Shown in pieces: positions 11,974 to 23,231 of a DNA stretch of 64,000 bases. The notes beneath the pieces are model-generated. The model was not told where the DNA came from. It saw only the letters and a program-made list of their open reading frames with translations, and ran no database searches. The position numbers and the translations under genes were made by a program. Source of the stretch: Lichina pygmaea (Eukaryota > Ascomycota > Lichinomycetes > Lichinales > Lichinaceae). How positions within the stretch are numbered: the stretch's first letter is position 1; every line of letters starts with the position of its first letter. The stretch covers positions 1,240,001-1,304,000 of the forward strand of contig OY730171.1 of the NCBI GenBank assembly GCA_963422465.1, in the 5' to 3' direction.

Positions 11974-13624
11974 ATGCGCACCGACCCGCGACTCCTGCAG
12001 ACCTGGAACCAGATCTCACAGAGCCTCGAATCCGTTAACGAGTCGGCGCAAGCGAACCTATTCAGCTTCTCGCAGCGTTTCCTAGACCCATGCCTCTCGT
12101 CCGTCGGCGGCTGCTTCCGTTCGGCGACGGCGCCATGCTGCCTGACGCGCGAGGAACGGCTGCGACGCAACCGCGGACGTACGACCGGCCGGGCCGAGTA
12201 CGGCTTCGACTTCTACGACGACTGGGAGAATGACGACTTTGCCGGCGACAGTCTGCTCGGGTGGGGCGGCAGTGGCGAGCTGGATCGCCTGCTCGCCGGC
12301 TCGAGCACGCGTTCGGCCGGAGCCCACGAGCCGGCCCGGCCGAGAGCGATGAGCTACGGGGCGCGCCGGGACCGACTACCGACCAGCCGGAGGAAGCCAG
12401 GCGCGACGCCGCTCGACGCGAGCAACGACCCAACAATCATCCCGAGCTCGAGCCTGTTTGGCTTCTTCGGGCGACTGCCATGGAAGGTCGGCGAGAGAGT
12501 GCTCCGGTATCAGCCATCGGCGGCGGATCTTCCGGAGCGCTCGGTGGCGAGCCGCGACGATGGAGCGGCCGTCGAGGAGCAGGAGCCCCTGCTCGAGGGC
12601 GACGAGGGGGCTGCGGTGGAGGGCGACGCCGGGAAGGCCGAGCGTCGAAGACCGAGGCGCGACACCGACAGTGGGGACTCGGTGTCGGACTCGATTCGGT
12701 CCCGCGCCGATCTCTACCCGAGCGAGGATGAAGCCGACGCCGTGCCTCTGGACGACGAGTTCGCCCTCGGGCTCGAGCGGCGGACGACGGGCGGCTCAGG
12801 GGCCGAGTCGCATGATCGCGAGCGAGGCAGGGAAAGCTCGCGGGGGGAAGCGCCGTCCGACGCGACGTACTCGTCTTCGGAGAAGAAGCGCAAGCGGAGG
12901 AGCTCGACTTCGACGGGGGCGTCTGTGGACGCAGCGGCCACGACGGCACAGACACTTGCCGACGTGCGTGACGCACACGTTCCATCGCTCGACGACCTCA
13001 AGCGCGAAGAGGACGAGGCTCAGAAGATAGAGGAAGGGGAGGTGGAGCGGAAGAGGGCGGCGGCGAACCGACTGGCGCTGAAGCAGGGTCTCTCTGTCGA
13101 TGAAGGGTCGGGCGTGAGTCTACTTGCCCGCGGACGGGCCGCGTAAGCGCCGCATCGATACCAGTGGCTGACGATGACGCTGGCAGGTTCCATCCGTCGC
13201 GTCTTCTCCCTCGACGACGGCGGTCTCGGCACCGAACGTCGTCGCCAGCGCGACGTTCGGCGCCCAGCAGAGAACGCTGTCTCCGGGACCCGAGGCGCAA
13301 GGGGCTCGAAGCGCGGCCGGCACTTTGGAGCATGGAAATCTCTCCCCTCCACCGACGAGCGCTCTCGAGGCATCGGATTCCCCTGGCAGAACCGCGGACG
13401 CCAGCACCTCGGTTTCACCATCTCAGCCCTCTCCGGACCGGGGAATTTCCCCTCAGAGGGCGAGCGACGACGACAGCAATGTCGGTGAGATGGCGCACCC
13501 ATCGATAGAACCACCCGGACGACCTTTCGATCGGGCAGACACCCACCGGCTTTCTTCTCCATCTCAATCTCCTTCTCCATCCTACTCTCCGTCTCCTGCC
13601 AATCCGTTTCCACAAGCGTCTTAG
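11974..13624 (+). CDS. Conserved fungal protein of unknown function, disordered C-terminus
   Basis: I do not recognise a named domain. Two exons are inferred, 11974-13113 and 13187-13624, with donor GTGAGT at 13114 chosen because it keeps frame with the Ser/Pro-rich second exon. The product is about 525 residues. The first ~150 residues look folded and contain a short Cys-bearing segment (FLDPCLSSVGGC, APCCLTREERLRRNRG) and an aromatic/acidic stretch (GFDFYDDWENDDFAGD). A second ordered patch is SSLFGFFGRLPWKVGERVLRY. The rest is charged and low complexity with a basic KKRKRRSS cluster that could be a nuclear signal. The intron is less certain than the first exon. Confidence 0.65.
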
Positions 13625-14339
13625 ACCGACGCAGAACCTGAGCGGGCCTCTCGTTCCTCTCATACTTCCTCTCCTGCTCCACCCGCAACTGTCTCATCCT
13701 CCTCTCCTCCCCCACCCGCCGCTCTCCCATCCCCTTGATCCCCTTCATCCCCCTCATGCTCCCCACACCTTCTTCCCACAGAGCCTCCCCAAGAACCCTC
13801 GACAGCAACAAACCACCTCTATTTCTCCCATCGGCGGATCTGTTCCCATCGGCGGGGTGTTCCAGACCGATGACTCGGGCCGGTTCTTGACGACTTTTCA
13901 CGATCCTCATCATTGTTATCATCATCATCATCGTCATGGGGGGGTGTTGTTTGTTTTGTTTCATCATGCGGGTTGTGCATTCCAATCCATCAACGGTGTC
14001 TGCCCCCATCCCATCATCACGCAGAGTATTCGCTCCCTTTCATCAACGGGCATGGGTCCACACTTGTCATGTATTGTAATTGATTACTCGTTTCCATCTG
14101 ATCCATCTTCCAACTGACACCTCAAAAGCTGGAAGGACCGAACGATCGAGGTCCGTCTTCTCCTCCAATTATCGATCCTGATACTGCCCCTTTACCGTGT
14201 ACCGTAAGTCATAGCCCGGACCAAGAGCCACAGCCATGCCAAGAGCACAGCCATACTAAGAGAAATCAAGATCACGATCGCCGGTATCAGTACTTGATTA
14301 GTGTCACCACCAACTGAATAGCCGTCAAGAACCATCCTT
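13625..14339. other. Intergenic region, pyrimidine-rich
   Basis: This lies between two convergent genes. The plus strand at 13640-13800 is C/T-rich with CTCCC and CCCCTTCATCC words, and 13910-13940 carries a short ATC/CAT repeat. No gene is supported. Confidence 0.5.
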
Positions 14340-15638
14340 CTATGATTTCCCGCCTCTTAACTCTCTCCGGCAGCTCGCACAGGCGATCATGCCGCACCCA
14401 GGACACTCAAATGCAAACCGTCTCTGGACAACGTGACAGTTGCTACAGAGATGATGCCTTCCCTCAACCTTGGGCCAGAACATGTCATGTCGGCACATTC
14501 TCCTTGCAGAGGCAGAGGCGTGAGAGGAGTCTTGCGAGGGTATTGCTGGTTTGGGTCGGTTTTTCCGTGCCTTTTTCGCCTTTTGAGCTGTTTGTCCCGC
14601 TTTTCGAGCCACCTCTTCTGCGGCTTTTTTTGCTTGTTCTCGCTCCTCCACCTCTCTTCTCGTTCTCTCTGCGGCTGCTGCCTTCGACGCCCGCTCTTGT
14701 GCCTCCCGTGCCGCTTGAACTTCGCGGGCTTCTTTTGCCGCCCGTTCAGCCTGCTCCTTCTGAAGTTTGACCAGATACTCATACATCTCTTGCTTCTCTC
14801 GACGGATTTTTTCTTGTGCCATCCTGACTTGCTTTTCTCTCGCTCGTGCCTGAGCCTCAGCTTCCACCTTTTCCCTTTCGCAAGCAATCTTGCGTTTGAC
14901 ATCTTCAAAGGCATCCCATAGCCTTTGAAATTTCGCCTTTTGCTCATGTAACTCGGATTCCTTGATGGTCTTGCTAGCGAGCCTGTGGAGATGTTCCATT
15001 TTCCGCGCTTGCTTCTGCTCGTCTGTTTCGTTCACGTTGCCATGGATAGACGAAGTCAGATATGCCCACCAGCTGTTTCGCTCCCTCTCCTTTCTTAAAG
15101 CCTCGGCGTCCCGGTCTCGGAGACGCTGCAAGTCTGCGGTAAGCTTTCCGATCAATACATCGATGTCGAACAAATCTCTGACGTATCCAGAGCTTGATAG
15201 TTCCAAACGCCGAAGGTACTCCTTTCGCGCGTCTTCTTCCTTCTGCTTCTTTGCACTTTCGTCAGCTGTTCTCTTTTCTTCTGTCCCTGAGGCCTCAGTG
15301 CGGCGCCTTTCTTCCTCCTGCTGTGCCCGTAGGCTATCCCTGATTCCTGCCCATCGCGTATCGTACACACGCCGGCTTTCGGTGTTGCTAATTGTAGTAT
15401 AAGCATTCTGAAGCTTCACATTGCCAGTCAGTTGTTGCCTTTGCTCAGTGCCGTCGAGTGGGAAAGCGATGAGACTTACAAGCTGGAACGCAGCCGTTGA
15501 GTTGTCATCGTTGAGGTTTTTGTCAGGGTGACGAATCCTCGCCAGTCGTCGATAGCTCTTGGTTATCTCCTCAAGAGTAGCAGAGTTTGAGATCTCCAGA
15601 ACAGCATAGTAGTCGGCGTCCATCTGTACAGGAGCCAT
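14340..15638 (-). CDS. DnaJ (J-domain) protein with C-terminal zinc cluster
   Basis: This encodes an Hsp40-type co-chaperone. Two exons, 15638-15480 and 15413-14340, give about 410 residues. The J domain is at residues 8-75 (DYYAVLEISNSATLEEITKS) with the Hsp70-stimulating HPD motif in RIRHPDKN. The 66-bp intron interrupts the J domain between FQL and LQNAY. It is stop-free and a multiple of three, so readthrough would insert 22 residues into the domain. A long Glu/Lys/Arg/Ala coiled coil (residues ~85-340) follows. The C-terminus holds a Cys/His cluster (CRHDMFWP, CSNCHVVQRRF, CPGCGMIACASCRREL) likely to bind zinc. The architecture is common in filamentous fungi and no partner is known from sequence. 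Confidence 0.85.
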   Translation of the reverse strand: MAPVQMDADYYAVLEISNSATLEEITKSYRRLARIRHPDKNLNDDNSTAAFQLVSLIAFPLDGTEQRQQLTGNVKLQNAYTTISNTESRRVYDTRWAGIRDSLRAQQEEERRRTEASGTEEKRTADESAKKQKEEDARKEYLRRLELSSSGYVRDLFDIDVLIGKLTADLQRLRDRDAEALRKERERNSWWAYLTSSIHGNVNETDEQKQARKMEHLHRLASKTIKESELHEQKAKFQRLWDAFEDVKRKIACEREKVEAEAQARAREKQVRMAQEKIRREKQEMYEYLVKLQKEQAERAAKEAREVQAAREAQERASKAAAAERTRREVEEREQAKKAAEEVARKAGQTAQKAKKARKNRPKPAIPSQDSSHASASARRMCRHDMFWPKVEGRHHLCSNCHVVQRRFAFECPGCGMIACASCRRELRGGKS

Positions 15639-16738
15639 CGCGCTCTCACATCAGATATAGTAGTCTTTTCACTTCCTGATAACAGTGCAGAAGTTAAAGA
15701 GTCAAGGCTTTGGTGGTATGGACACTGGTTGCCAAGAGCAAACATACACCAGACGGGTGACAGAACCTGAGGGGGCAGGGCAGAAGAGATGATGTCGTGA
15801 GAGAACTAGCTAGAGTTCGGAGACTGCTCTTTGTACACCTGGGCCAAGAGCAATCACATGTGACGGTGGACAACACATCCAGCATCCAGCATGCAACTTC
15901 CAGCAAGAACAGCCAATCCTAGAACCCTCTTGAGAACGAATCTTCAAGAGAAGATTTATCAAATCTCGCTGGATCTAGTGGAGAGCGAGCACCGGCCCAA
16001 TCTGTAACATGATTCTGAAAGATGTGTTGTTGGAGGAAGAGACGTAACTGACTAGCTACGTTTCGGCGACTGCCCTGCGAGTAAACACATTTGGGAAGAG
16101 TACTCGGTAACATGCGACAATGTCAAGGCTGGGGCTCTAGGGGCTCTAGGGCTCCACGCTCTCAGTGTCCATTTCCCATAGAATCAATACTCTGAAAAAG
16201 CTTTCACGACTGCACAACCAGAAACTCAAAGTAACCCCCCAAGGAATCTGCGTACACTTCGGCATTCTCTCGGCTGGTGCAAGGACCGAAAACAGGCCAG
16301 GGACTGGTTTAGAGACCGAATAGCATGCCAAGAGCTATACAAGTATCTTACGCATCACCAGATCCTGAAGCACAGATCCTGAAGCACGGATCGTGAAGGG
16401 GAAACATTGGGGTCTAGAATGAGGACGAGACGAGAGGACGAGGGAGTCGGATTAAGAGCGGAAATGGTCGGGAGAAAAAGTATGAGTGGTTACCACACCC
16501 TCTGCGTAAACCAAAGAATCCTTTGATGGATCAAGTATCAAACGAAAATAGATTAAAAGGAAAGATTGAATAAGACTCGCTCCTCCTGCCTCCACAGATT
16601 AATGATCTAGAGATACATGACCAAAGTGAAGACAAAAGGATAAAAAGTAATCCAACCATCAATCCATCCGTCCATCCATTCACCAAGAAAAGAACAATCC
16701 ACTGCCATTACTCAAAGGATAACTCCACTCCCCACCGC
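15639..16738. other. Intergenic region with a short 15-bp tandem repeat
   Basis: About 1.1 kb lies between two minus-strand genes. About three tandem copies of a 15-bp unit (GATCCTGAAGCACAG) lie near 16361-16397, and the word GGGGCTCTA is repeated at 16132-16152. No further gene is supported. Confidence 0.5.
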
Positions 16739-17923
16739 TCAAAGATAGACGATCAAGGCGATGACGAAGCCGAGGATCAACCCGACGAGACTCATGCCCA
16801 GCTTGGATCCGTCGCCGGTGAACATATCAGGGGTGGCTGAGCCGGGGGTGCTGCCGTCCAAGGGAGAGTCTGCGCCGCCATCTGTGGGCGAGTCTGTGCT
16901 GCTGTCCTTAGGAGAGTCTGCGTCACCGTCCTTGGGAGAGTCTGTGCTGCCGTCCATGGGAGAGTCTGCGCCGCCATCTGTGGGCGAGTCTGTGCTGCTG
17001 TCCTTAGGAGAGTCTGCGTCACCGTCCTTGGGAGAGTCTGTGCTGCCGTCCATGGGAGAGTCTGCACCGCCATCCGTGGGAGAGCCTGCACCGCCGTCCA
17101 TGGGAGAGTCTGCACCACCATCCATAGGAGAGCCAGCACCACCGTCCATGGGAGAGCCAGCACCGCCGTCCATGGGAGAGCCTGCGCCGCCGTCCATGGG
17201 AGAGCCTGCGCCGCCATCCATAGGAGAGCCAGCACCGCCGTCAATGGGAGAGCCTGCACCACCATCCATAGGAGAGTCTGTGCTGGCTGGTGGGCCGACG
17301 GAGCTCACGGCGACGGTGGTGACGCCTGCAGGAGAGTCGATTGGCGGAGATGCCGGCGCTGGATCGGCGCCGCAGCCGGTGCACACGGTGAGCGTGGCCG
17401 TGATGGGCTCTGGCCCGCAAACGTGGCAGTCGGTGACGGTGACGGTGAAGCCTGGAGGCAGCGCCGTCGCCGGCCGGTCACTCATGGGCGTGCACTTTTC
17501 GGCGCACGTCTCGGTGATGGTGTAGGTGCTGTTTGTGAGCCCGGTCGGGCAGAAGGCTTCGTACACGGTCTCGTACGTCGTGATGTGCGACATCATGTGC
17601 ATCGTGCTCGTGGTCGAGCCTTCTTTCGTGCACGATGACGACGAGCAGGTGGTCGATGTCCTCGTCTGCGTCACCGTGATGTCCGGTTCCTGCGCGCCGC
17701 CGGTGCACAGTGGGCCGGGGCAGACTGCATCCGTCTGGGTCACGATGCCGCCGCTCTGCACGGTCGAGCTGGCCGTTCTCGTCGTCGACAGACACTCGTC
17801 GATGTACTCGGTGACGTAGTCGACGGTCTCCACGGCCGTGAATCCCGGTCCGACGCCGGGTTGGGCGAGGGCGCCTGCGACTGCCGCCGCCGCGGCGACC
17901 GCGGCCGTCCGAGCAGGTCTCAT
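16739..17923 (-). CDS. Secreted, probably GPI-anchored surface protein with octapeptide repeats
   Basis: This single-exon gene encodes a 394-residue protein. It has an N-terminal signal peptide (RTAAVAAAAAVAGALAQ), a Thr/Ser- and Cys-rich region (residues ~25-190), about 18 tandem octapeptides of the form (A/T)(G/D)SPxDGG/S at ~215-360, and a hydrophobic C-terminus (LGMSLVGLILGFVIALIVYL) preceded by small residues, as for a GPI attachment signal. It is therefore likely a cell-wall or plasma-membrane surface protein; no catalytic domain is visible. The repeat DNA is a 24-bp minisatellite and part of it has duplicated again as two 96-bp blocks. Repeat number probably varies between strains. The family was not recognised by name. 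Confidence 0.8.
   Translation of the reverse strand: MRPARTAAVAAAAAVAGALAQPGVGPGFTAVETVDYVTEYIDECLSTTRTASSTVQSGGIVTQTDAVCPGPLCTGGAQEPDITVTQTRTSTTCSSSSCTKEGSTTSTMHMMSHITTYETVYEAFCPTGLTNSTYTITETCAEKCTPMSDRPATALPPGFTVTVTDCHVCGPEPITATLTVCTGCGADPAPASPPIDSPAGVTTVAVSSVGPPASTDSPMDGGAGSPIDGGAGSPMDGGAGSPMDGGAGSPMDGGAGSPMDGGAGSPMDGGADSPMDGGAGSPTDGGADSPMDGSTDSPKDGDADSPKDSSTDSPTDGGADSPMDGSTDSPKDGDADSPKDSSTDSPTDGGADSPLDGSTPGSATPDMFTGDGSKLGMSLVGLILGFVIALIVYL
16858..17290. repeat. Coding 24-bp minisatellite with 96-bp higher-order duplication
   Basis: About 18 tandem 24-bp units lie within the surface-protein gene, each carrying a GGAGAG(T/C)C(T/A)G-like core on the plus strand. Units 16881-16976 and 16977-17072 form a 96-bp higher-order repeat that differs at one base, implying a recent duplication. 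Confidence 0.85.
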
Positions 17924-20354
17924 TGTGGGTAGCGAGGCCTCCTGGAGGGAGGCGAGTTTCTGGTAAAGAGCGACTGAGGTGAGCGACGAAGATGTAGCGG
18001 ATCCAAGGCGAGAACGAGTGAAAAGCGGCAGTACTCAAGGATCGACCAGGGAGGTACTACCTTGCTTTATAACGAGGAGAGACGAGTCGGACGTGAGAAA
18101 CGATCGACCGTCGCGCTGGAAGTAAAATCAACAGCAGGAGATTGGACGTCGAGGCCGAGATGCAGCGTCCTAATCTCAGGCGAGGAATGGAGCTGCATTC
18201 ACAGCCTTTTTAGTCCTGGTCGTACAAACGTGCGAGGGTGAAGAGACGTTGACATGGGAGTAGCGGCCCTTGCATTGAACATTCCCTGGAACGGATAATG
18301 GGTTCCGGCGGCAGTAGCACCGGACCTCCGCAGACCATTGACAGAAGGTCTGTCTATGGAATGCCGGGGCACATCGCCATCAAAGGGCTTCGCGCATCTC
18401 GACAGACGCTCTGCCTATCGTCTCTCTGCTGAGGAAGATACCACCGCGATTCTCCGCCGGTCCCGAGACAGACACTTTGCGCATCCCATCTCCTCTCAAG
18501 CCATCATCGCAACCGTCCGCTGCTCCAGATAACTTGGTCGGGGGGCCGGCAGCGGAGCGCCAATGCCACTCGATGCTCCTTGGTCGCTGATCCCAGCACC
18601 ATCCGAACCGGGATGGTTTTGCATTCCTGAGTGCCGACGGCGCCCGTACTGAAACAGTACCGTAGCTTCAAGTAGGATGTTCACCGACAGAAGAGTCGAT
18701 GCTGAGACTCATACCTCCATGCGCGTAGCGTTCCCATAGCCCCATCTTAGTTATGAGCAGCCTTCTCCGCCGCGACAGCAAGTCCAATCACGACATAGCC
18801 AGTCCTCGTAAGCTAAGCTTACGAGCGTCCAGCATCGTCTCCACGTAAAAGTCCTTTGACTTCGTAAGTTTGTCACGGTATGAAATGTGCTAGCCGTACC
18901 GTACGAGGTAGAACACCTCTTGCAGAACAAACACATTCAAACACGTTTGAGAACATCCTTTTGCAGTCCCTCCTCTCGCGGACAATCGACAACACCCCCG
19001 ACAGAAGCCACCTTAGGACTCCTTACAGCACCTTACGGTGCCTCACCAGTACTATACCAATGAAGTACCTGAGTGCAGATGTCTCGAGAGAGCCACCCTC
19101 GTCCGTTCAAAGCCGTCTCTTTGTCCGCAAAGCTGTACGTAACGTGCCGCACCATGGAGATGGAGTTTACCTCATCTCGTCCGCAGAGGCTGGTCCAAGA
19201 GTGCTCGCAAGTCTGCAAGCTAGTTGCACCATAGGGTGGTCGTACTGTATTGGAGATTGACGGACTGTAGGAAAAGCTGCAGAGCTGTGCTGCTAAGATT
19301 GGAGTGGCACATGCCATAGAGCGTAGTAGATGAATTTTCTCTCCTTCTCATTCCACTCCCCTTCTTCCCCCTCATCCCCTTCCTTCACCGTCCCTTCCAG
19401 CCCTTCACCCCCCCTTCCCCTTCACCTCTCCTCCTCTGCACGCCATCCACCTCCTCGCCAGGCGAGAAGCTCCCCACCCCCACATCCCCACAAACCCGAA
19501 TCTAAGATCAAGAAATATCTCCCCATCAACGACATCCACACTCCCACTCTTCTAGTCTTTTCAAACCCAAAAGAAAAGAGAGGTGAACTTCCTATATCCG
19601 AGGATTTTCCATCTCCAGAACCTAAACTTTTGTCATCAAAACAAAAAGTTTTGGCAACGAAGCAGCTGTGATCACCCTCCCCTCCCTCCCCCACAGAAAG
19701 TTTCCATGGGGGAGAGAAGGAGAGAGAGAAGAGAGAGCTCTCGTCGTGGCATATTGTTCCGTTGGAATTGTTTTTGCTTTTTGATGAGGGAAGGAAAAGA
19801 GGAAGAAGAGGAAGAACAGTTGAGTGGACGGGGTTTTTATAGGCAGAGGGAGAGAGGCGGGGAATAGGGCGGGGCAACAGAAGAGACACGTGATTATCTA
19901 GTGGTGCGTCAAATGTCCCGAGAGAAATTATAAGGTGGAACCACGCCGAAACAAGACAAGAGATATGATGCCAGTCACCGGTATGCTTGCGAAAGCGTGT
20001 CCCAACCCCGTGCACGACTGTGCTGACGTAAGCTGCCGCGGCTAGCTCATGCCCTTCGAAGATGGTAATCCTTGCTGGCGACTCCAAGTGTCGTTTGGGA
20101 CGACGGATGGTATCCAACTTTTCGTGTATTTGACCATTATAGTCGTACATACGTAGCGACGGTCTCGACCGTACGATACGGTACGGTACAGTACAGGAAG
20201 AGGGGGGCAGCCCGTTGGACGAGGCCATCTTCAGAGTGCTATACCATCGGACAACATAGACCAACGAGCACGACGATGGCTCTGAGATGGAAGCTCGAGA
20301 TCGCACGACTCCTCCCTCTCCTACGACAGGGTCGTTCGCGGCCCGGTGCCATCG
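17924..20354. other. Intergenic region (2.4 kb) without a supported gene
   Basis: A TATAAA on the minus strand at 18066-18071 lies about 145 bp upstream of the surface-protein ATG and is its likely TATA box. A C/T-rich plus-strand stretch runs from 19335 to 19500. Open frames at 19330-19671 (+) and 19422-20306 (-) overlap, are low complexity and show no domain, so neither is called. GTAC-rich words occur at 20140-20195. Confidence 0.5.
18066..18071 (-). promoter_or_regulatory. TATA box of the GPI-type surface-protein gene
   Basis: TATAAA reads on the minus strand about 145 bp upstream of the start codon at 17923. Confidence 0.5.
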
Positions 20355-23231
20355 TCAGCGTCCGCGGCTTGAGCTCTTGACGTCGGCGTTGGCGATGGCG
20401 CTCTGAACCGCGGCCGTGACGTCGACGTGGAAGAACGGCCGGTTGAGACCACCGACGACGGCGACGCGGTTGCTCGTCCGAGGTACGGCGCCGTCGCTGG
20501 CATCCTTCGTCTGCGCGCCGCTGGACGCCGTGTCGTGCGCCTCGATGTCGGTCTTGGATCTTGCGACGGACGAGTTGCCGCGCGACGTTGCGTCGTCGGT
20601 CAGGTCGGCGACGCTGAAGATAGGCTTCCACTCGCCCGGCGACGCGTTCATCTGGGCCGTCGGGTAGCCGAAGCCGGCCGCGGCCAGGGCGCGCTTCGTC
20701 CAGCGGTTGGTGATGCAGGCGACGTGCCACTCGACCGTCTCCGGCGCCGCGTACCGGTCGAGCTGGTTGCGAACGTCGATGAGGCCCTGCACCGACGTCA
20801 CGTCGACGTGGTTGACCGATGAGAAATCGAGGACGATGGCCCGCAGGATGGGCCGGTTGTCCTCGAGGCTCACCAGGTGGCCTCGTCGCGGACCCGGATC
20901 GTTCCAGGGACGATCCTATCATCCCGGTTCAGTAAACCGTGCTAGACCATGACCCGGAAAAGGAGAGAGAGATAGAACCGAGAGAGCGGGAGGAGAATCG
21001 ATCGAGTAGAAGAAATGAAAGAAGAAAGAAATCGGGGGCTAATCACCCCAAGCTTCTCCGCCCGCTGCAGCTCGGTAGGCCGGGTCTGCTTGAAGATGTA
21101 TTCGGTGAGGTTCTCGAGGTAGTGGGACTGGTTCGGGTAGATCAAGCCCTCGCTGAAGCGATAGATGAAGATGCCCGGATGAGGCGATTGCAGCTCGACC
21201 TGAGGGTTCGAGCCGTCCTGGTGCCCGAGCGGCAGGAAGGCCTCGCGGCTGATCTTGGCGTCGAAGCCAGGCGAGCCCTCGCCGAGCAGCAGATCGCGAT
21301 TGGCCGAGTAGATCTTGACGCGGCCGAGGAAGCGGCCCTTGGCCATGGCGAGGCGGGAGAGCAGCAGCGCGCCCGAGGCGGCGATGGTCAGGTAGATGCC
21401 GTTCTCGATGTTGGTGAAGACGGTGACGATGACGCCGGCGAAGAAGATGGGCACCTCGAGCGGCGACACCTCCCAGAATTGGTAGACCACGTTTGGCGGC
21501 GTGATGAGATCGCCGACGGCGTGGACGATGAGCCCGGCGAGGCTGCTCAGCGGGATGTAATAGAAGACCGAGGTCAGGGCGTAGAGGGCCAGGAGCACGA
21601 CGACGGCGGTGAAGATGCCGGCCAGGGGCGTGCGCACGCCGGCCTTGGACTTGATGGCGGTGCGGGAGAAGGAGCCCGTGGCCGGGTAGGCGCCGAGGAA
21701 GGGCCCGAAGACGTTGGTGAAGCCGATGGCGACCATCTCCTGCGACGGGTTGATGGTGTAGTTGTTGATCCGGCCGAAGGACTTGGAAATGGCGATGTGC
21801 TCGATGAGGATGACGATGACGGAGGCCGGGATGTCGCCGGCGAAGGAACGGACGAGCCTGGCGTCCATGTACGGCGCGCCGGCATGTCTGAAGCCTGTCG
21901 TCGTCGTTGCCGATCAGCATCTCTGCGATTCACGCCGCCGAGCGCTACGACAATTCGAGACGAAAGGAAAGGAGACGTGAACAAACACGCGGGCGGAAGC
22001 AAGGGAATGAGCGCATCTATCAAGACACACACAGGCGCACACGCACCTCTCGGCACGTTGCCCAGGATGCGGAACTTGGCCTTGCTCGACTCTTCGACGT
22101 TGCGATTCACGAGCCAGCCGATCATGGTGTAGAGCAGCACGACAAAGGCCATGCGCAGGGTCGAGACGAAGAACCAGAGCTTGCGTCGGTTCGGCTGCTT
22201 GGTGCTCATGAAGGCGCAGAAGTAGCGGATCAGGTAGAGCATCGTCAGGGCCGTGAGACCCAGGGCCGCGTCGAGCTTGACGCGGGGCAGGCCCTTGAGG
22301 GTGTTGACCACGACCTTGTACGTCGCCTCGCGCGTGTTGATGCCGGCAATGCCCAACATGGCGGGCACCTGGCCGACGGCGATGCTGATGGCAGCACCGG
22401 TCATGAAGGACGTGATAGCGACGAGCGGGATGAACTCGACGATGAAGCCGCATCGGATGAGGCCGATGAAGAGGATGATGCCGCCGCAGACGACGGCGAG
22501 GGCACGAGCAATCTGCTCGGCCGGGATGTCGGGATGCTGATCCTGCACCTTGATGACGATGTTGCCGACGATGGTCGACATGACGGCGACGGTCTGGACG
22601 AGGGAGACAGATCAGGACTCGACGTCTCGGCCATTGCCTCATTGCCATGCGACGTCACTTACGCCGATGGTGATGTCCTTAGATGTCGCAAATGCCCAGT
22701 AGAGCAGGAAGCCAACGAAGGACGTGTACAGGCCGTACTCAGGGGGGAGCTTCGCCAAGAGCGCGTAGGCCATGCCCTGGGGAATGACGACGAAGCCAAC
22801 GGTGATACCTACGATCGTCGTCAGCCGGCTCGTCACCGTTTGGTACCCGTCCCCCTCGTCACGGCGGTGGTGGTGGTGGTGGTCATCGTCGTCGTCATCG
22901 TCACCGCCCTCGGCAAAACCCCAGCGTGGCCCCACTCACCGGCAACGAGATCGCCAAAGAGCCATTGCAGATTGTAGTGGAAGATCCAGTGGTAGAAGGG
23001 GAACAAGCTGCGAAGGTAGTCGACCCAGAACTGTCGCGTTGGTAGGACGCCGCGAATCCACTCGCCGGCGGTCGGCTCGGCCTCGATGTACGAGTCGCCG
23101 GTGGAGACCGATAGGTCAGACTTGCCGCCGGAGCCGACAAGATCCTCCCGTGGCTCGTGCCTGTAGTTCGGGTTGATGGCCAGGAGCCGAGCCAGGGCGT
23201 GGCCCACCCGCGTACGTTTCGACGGCGACAT
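20355..23231 (-). CDS. SUL-family sulfate permease with STAS domain (SLC26/SulP)
   Basis: This encodes a plasma-membrane high-affinity sulfate transporter of the kind represented by Neurospora CYS-13/CYS-14 and yeast Sul1/Sul2. Five exons are inferred: 23231-22940, 22808-22663, 22593-22047, 21894-21047 and 20915-20355, which keep frame throughout and give about 797 residues. The SulP signature region is visible (GFVVIPQGMAYALLAKLPPE, YGLYTSFVGFLLYWAFATSK), followed by many membrane spans and the NPSQEMVAIGFTNVFGPFLG segment. A C-terminal STAS domain contains the nucleotide-loop region AIVLDFSSVNHVDVTSVQGL. Fungal members feed sulfate assimilation and are induced under sulfur limitation. No CYS3-type site was identified. 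Which paralog it is cannot be settled. Confidence 0.93.

Noticed and set aside
19422-20306. A 294-codon minus-strand open frame, overlapping a 113-codon plus-strand frame
   Set aside because: Low-complexity sequence with no domain, and both strands cannot be preferred on any evidence seen.
20939-22132. A 397-codon plus-strand open frame
   Set aside because: It is antisense to sulfate permease exon 4 and continues through introns without any domain.
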